Below are positions 61,084 to 64,000 of a DNA stretch of 64,000 bases, in pieces. The stretch lies in the NCBI RefSeq assembly GCF_020991455.1, contig NZ_JAJMOX010000006.1:345205-409204 (forward strand), written 5' to 3'. The notes under the pieces were generated by a model. That model searched no databases. It was given only the letters and a program-made list of their open reading frames with translations, and had not been told where the DNA came from. The number at the start of each line of letters is the position of its first letter. Position 1 is the stretch's first letter. The DNA comes from Flavobacterium sp. JAS. GTDB lineage: Bacteria; Bacteroidota; Bacteroidia; Flavobacteriales; Flavobacteriaceae. The position numbers and the translations under genes are program-made.

Positions 61084-61791
61084 TTAAATAGAAAGTTTGG
61101 CTAAATAATCATAATGTTCACCCTCCAAAATAAGTTCACATTTAAGTCCGTTTGCGATTGCTGCATTCTGCAGTGTATTATAATCTAAATACAACCAATC
61201 AAAAGGCTCTTCTTTTTCTCCTTTATAAGAAATGTTGAAAACAAGTTCTCCGTAATAATCATTATTTGACGGAATCCATTTTCCACCGTCCTCATCTTCA
61301 TCAAACATATAAATGATATCTGAGCTGTCTATTAAAATTTGCCCACCAGGATTTAAAAGAGATTTTAGTTTAGATAAATATTTGTTGCAGTTTTCCAGTT
61401 TTCCAAAAATCCCTGTTCCGTTCATCAATGAAATAATTGTATCGAATTTTTCACCTTCAAAGTCTAATATATCTTGAACTTTAGTGTTCTTTACACCTCG
61501 AAGTTTACAAGTCTCGATTGCTTTTTCGGAAATATCAATCGAAATAACCTCCAGATTGCGATCATTTTGTAAAGACAAACTATGGCTTCCGGCTCCACAT
61601 CCAACGTCCAAAGTTTTTCCGGTCGCTAATTGTAGTGCTTTTTGCTCAATTTTTGGCATTTCATTATAAGAACGGAACAAATAATCAACGCTCATTTCAT
61701 CTTCTTCAGAAATTGAAGTTTCTGTAAGCAGATTTTTGGGTGAATTATTGGTTTGAAAGTCGAACATCGCTTTCCCAAATAGATCTTTCAT
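61084..61791 (-). CDS. class I SAM-dependent methyltransferase
   Basis: A 235-residue methyltransferase. TLDVGCGAGSHSLSLQNDRN is the SAM-binding motif I, VISIDISEKAIETCK motif II and FDTIISLMNGTGIFGKLENC the motif IV region. The substrate is unknown. It forms a two-gene unit with the YfiT-type gene, so both may act on a small molecule or in detoxification; this is inference. Confidence 0.9.
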   Translation of the reverse strand: MKDLFGKAMFDFQTNNSPKNLLTETSISEEDEMSVDYLFRSYNEMPKIEQKALQLATGKTLDVGCGAGSHSLSLQNDRNLEVISIDISEKAIETCKLRGVKNTKVQDILDFEGEKFDTIISLMNGTGIFGKLENCNKYLSKLKSLLNPGGQILIDSSDIIYMFDEDEDGGKWIPSNNDYYGELVFNISYKGEKEEPFDWLYLDYNTLQNAAIANGLKCELILEGEHYDYLAKLSI

Positions 61792-61814
61792 TTTAATTTA
61801 GTTCAAAGTTTAAG

Positions 61815-61872
61815 GTTTCAAGTTTAAAGTTGCTTAATTTTGCAGATCAACTTTAAATTTTAAACTTGAAAC
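61815..61872 (+). promoter_or_regulatory. inverted repeat holding the -7 box and TTG start of the Cys-cluster gene
   Basis: GTTTCAAGTTTAAAGTTG (61815-61832) pairs with 61848-61872 apart from a 7-base insertion. The -7-like TAATTTTG (then CA) at 61835-61842 is in the loop, and the TTG start at 61866 is in the right arm. An mRNA start near 61848 would give a very short leader. Confidence 0.5.
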
Positions 61873-62360
61873 AAATTTTAAATAACTTAAATAAGTTAGC
61901 CAAAGATAAGCATATCGAAAACAAAAAGTATTTTGATAAGCTGAAAAAGAAACAGCCTAAGAATTTAGATTACGTTATGCAGGATTTGCATGATGCTGAA
62001 TTTATGAAAACAGACTGTTTGCAATGTGCCAATTGCTGTAAAACAACCGGGCCTCTATTTACTTTGGCTGATATTGAAAGAATTTCAAAATCTTTCAGGC
62101 AAAAGCCGCAACAATTTATCGAACAATACCTCAGAATTGATGAAGACAAAGATTATGTTTTAAAAAGCGTTCCATGTACTTTCTTGGATAATGAAAATTA
62201 TTGCATGATTTACGATGTTCGCCCAAAAGCATGTAGAGAATTTCCGCATACAGATCGAAAGAAATTTCATCAAATTACTGATCTTACCCTAAAGAATGTT
62301 GCTATTTGTCCTGCGGCATATAATATAGTGGAAGAAATGAAAAAGAAACTGCCTTTATAA
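61866..62360 (+). CDS. YkgJ-family Cys-cluster protein (zinc/iron-chelating)
   Basis: A 164-residue protein with CLQCANCCKTTGPLFTLADI, VPCTFLDNENYC, YDVRPKACREFPHTDRKKF and AICPAAYN, the cysteine set of the YkgJ/UPF0153 group. It is probably metal-binding and cytoplasmic. The start is a TTG at 61866: no in-frame ATG precedes the conserved part, and the residues from KQILNNLNKLAKDKHIENKK are typical of the family. An intergenic inverted repeat reaches into its first codons. It is divergent from the methyltransferase gene. Confidence 0.87.
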   Translation: MKQILNNLNKLAKDKHIENKKYFDKLKKKQPKNLDYVMQDLHDAEFMKTDCLQCANCCKTTGPLFTLADIERISKSFRQKPQQFIEQYLRIDEDKDYVLKSVPCTFLDNENYCMIYDVRPKACREFPHTDRKKFHQITDLTLKNVAICPAAYNIVEEMKKKLPL

Positions 62361-62480
62361 GCCTTAAAGTTTTTGTAATTGTTTTTTAGAAGCAAAATAT
62401 TTTTACTTTTTTAAATGTAATTTTGATTTCGATGAATAAAGCAATGTCATTATAATAATTAATACAAGACAACTGAAAAT

Positions 62481-63716
62481 TTGAATTTAGAATATTTCAT
62501 AGCCAAAAGACTAATTACTGCCAAAGATTATAAAAGCAGTATTTCTTCGCCTATTATAAAAATTGCTATTTCGGCAATTGCAATTGGTATTATTATGATG
62601 CTGGTTTCAGTTGCTACCGGAATCGGCTTGCAGCAAAAAATACGAGATAAGGTTTCCGCTTTCAACGGTCAGGTTATTATTTCGAATTATGATAATAATA
62701 ATTCGGAGGTAACTTTGATGCCAATTTCTAAAAAACAGGATTTTTATCCAAATTTCAAATCAGTTCCCGAAGTAAAGCATATTCAGGCAATCGCGAGTAA
62801 AGCGGGAATTATTAGAACCGAAAATGCTTTTGAAGGAATTATTTTTAAAGGAGTTGGTGCCGATTATGATTGGAATAATATAAAAGAATATCTTGTTGAA
62901 GGAAGATTGCCAAACTTCTCACAAACATTAAACGAAGAAGTGATAATTTCTAGGTTTCTTGCAAATAGACTTAATTTAAAATTAGGAGATAGTTTTAATA
63001 CCTTTTTTGTAAAAGAAGAACAAGGTAAATTACCAAATAGCCGCCGATTTAAAATTGCTGGTATTTTTAATTCAGGATTTCAGGATTTTGATGCTACATA
63101 TATAATAGGAGACATTCGTCATATACAAAGAATTAATAAATGGAGTCCGGATCAAGTTGGAGCGTTTGAGGTTTTTGTAAATGATTTTAATGATATTAAA
63201 AAAGTCGGTAATCAAATTTACGAACAAACACCATCGAGTTTAGATACCAAAACGATAATTGAGAAATATAGTTATATTTTCGATTGGCTTCAGCTCTTCG
63301 ATTTTAATATAATAGTTATTCTGGCGGTCATGATATTAGTTGCAACTATAAATATGGTAGTGGCATTATTGGTTCTAATCTTAGAACGCACACAAATGAT
63401 TGGAATTTTAAAAGCAATGGGAGCAAATAACTGGACCGTCCGAAAGATATTCCTCTACAATGCCTTCTATTTAATCATGCGTGGATTGTTTTGGGGTAAT
63501 CTAATTGGTTTATTGCTTTTGTTGATCCAGCAGCAATTTGGTGTAATTGCACTTAACCCTGAAAATTACTACGTCAATCAGGCACCTGTGTATTTAAATT
63601 GGGGTTATGTAATCTTGCTGAATTTGTTAACGGTAACAGTTTGCTTTTTAGTGCTGTTAATTCCGTCCTATATTATAACGAAGATTTCTCCAGTCAAAGC
63701 GATTCGTTTCGATTAA
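62481..63716 (+). CDS. LolC/FtsX-type ABC transporter permease
   Basis: A 411-residue MacB/LolC-like permease. NLEYFIAKRLITAKDYKSS is the usual start, here read from TTG at 62481. Helices lie at about 25-48 (IIKIAISAIAIGIIMMLVSV), 269-293, 316-346 and 370-400, with a periplasmic domain between the first and second (IIFKGVGADYDWNNIKEYLV). LLVLILERTQMIGILKAMGA is the FtsX-family signature. It probably takes part in lipoprotein release or export. The cognate ATPase gene is not adjacent. Confidence 0.9.
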   Translation: MNLEYFIAKRLITAKDYKSSISSPIIKIAISAIAIGIIMMLVSVATGIGLQQKIRDKVSAFNGQVIISNYDNNNSEVTLMPISKKQDFYPNFKSVPEVKHIQAIASKAGIIRTENAFEGIIFKGVGADYDWNNIKEYLVEGRLPNFSQTLNEEVIISRFLANRLNLKLGDSFNTFFVKEEQGKLPNSRRFKIAGIFNSGFQDFDATYIIGDIRHIQRINKWSPDQVGAFEVFVNDFNDIKKVGNQIYEQTPSSLDTKTIIEKYSYIFDWLQLFDFNIIVILAVMILVATINMVVALLVLILERTQMIGILKAMGANNWTVRKIFLYNAFYLIMRGLFWGNLIGLLLLLIQQQFGVIALNPENYYVNQAPVYLNWGYVILLNLLTVTVCFLVLLIPSYIITKISPVKAIRFD

Positions 63717-63735
63717 TTTTAAAGATACATTATGT

Positions 63736-63761
63736 AACCCGCCAGTTTCGATTGTCGGGTT
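63736..63761 (+). terminator. terminator after the permease gene
   Basis: AACCCG / CGGGTT stem with an imperfect upper part, followed by TTATTTTTG. Confidence 0.6.
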
Positions 63762-63881
63762 TATTTTTGTCCTTATATATAAGGAGAAGTAATTTTGTCC
63801 AGCTGAGTGTCCCGAGACTTCGGGAGAAGCAAGCTCAACATTAGAATTTGTAATTTAAGATTTGGAATTTCATAAAGATTA

Positions 63882-63952
63882 GGAGCTATTTCCCGCTATC
63901 CGTTCCAATCTTTTGTGCCGAACAAGGATTTCCACTTTTATCGGGGCTAGGG
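63882..63952. repeat. dispersed repeat family F, copy 3
   Basis: GGAGCTATTTCCCGCTATCC, CAATCTTTTGTGCC, AAGGATTTCCACTTTTATCG and GGGGCTAGGG, parallel to copy 1 and the reverse of copy 2. It lies in the non-coding tail of the window; a CCCGA..TCGGG stem precedes it. Confidence 0.8.
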
Positions 63953-64000
63953 CATAGGTTTTCAGAAGGGAAATTTAATTCAAGAGAAAAACACACACCC

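Noticed and set aside
63599..63844. An 81-residue open frame at the end of the permease gene
   Set aside because: Out-of-frame overlap with the permease and then terminator and repeat sequence; no protein features.

Overview
The window looks like chromosomal DNA of a Flavobacterium or close relative (Bacteroidota, Flavobacteriia). The DNA is AT-rich and most genes lack a Shine-Dalgarno site. Several start regions carry the Bacteroidota -7 box TAnnTTTG (often continued as TTTGCA) with a TTTG-like -33. One secreted enzyme ends in a type IX secretion sorting domain. Gene sets such as exbB-exbD-exbD-tonB, paired DUF3857 proteins, a DAHP synthase/chorismate mutase fusion and nrdB-nrdA fit the same group. 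No rRNA, tRNA, CRISPR array, prophage or insertion sequence is visible.

Layout. 0-3.3 kb: a truncated DUF5808 gene, a small XRE regulator and a secreted GH74 xyloglucanase-like enzyme. 3.3-13.4 kb: housekeeping genes (aspartate kinase, GNAT, fbp, TerB-like), a HupE/dCMP deaminase/S41 protease run, a single-domain flavoprotein, MarC and a DUF3109 protein. 13.7-17.4 kb: class Ia ribonucleotide reductase, beta before alpha. 17.8-21.1 kb: a DUF1800/DUF1501 pair and a ParE-type toxin-antitoxin module. 21.3-25.7 kb: the phenylalanine/tyrosine operon (pheA, aminotransferase, tyrA, DAHP synthase-chorismate mutase), preceded by an unannotated Phe/Tyr-rich leader peptide and an attenuator. 26-36.4 kb: rsgA, dtd, two DUF3857 proteins (one with an intact and one with a lost transglutaminase site), a MazG-like gene, aroA, queA and kynU. 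36.6-43.2 kb: a glycine-zipper lipoprotein, an unrecognised 603-residue protein distantly like nitronate monooxygenases, an AsmA-like protein and a penicillin acylase family enzyme. 43.3-50.2 kb: a cluster on the minus strand of secreted hydrolases with an AraC regulator; three of them share a 12-base upstream motif. 50.6-53.6 kb: kmo and a HerA-like ATPase. 53.9-59.7 kb: a TonB energising operon ending in a PstS-like lipoprotein and a TPR protein. 59.8-63.7 kb: queE, a DinB/YfiT protein, a methyltransferase, a Cys-cluster protein and a LolC/FtsX-type permease, the last two apparently starting with TTG.

The strongest regulatory find is the attenuator ahead of pheA. It has a consensus promoter, a 26-residue leader peptide with six Phe and two Tyr codons, an intrinsic terminator ending just before the pheA start, and an 8-base segment in the leader that is complementary to the terminator's left arm. 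The second theme is the intergenic DNA, which holds many unrelated families of inverted repeats, several present in two or three copies here, mostly at transcript ends.
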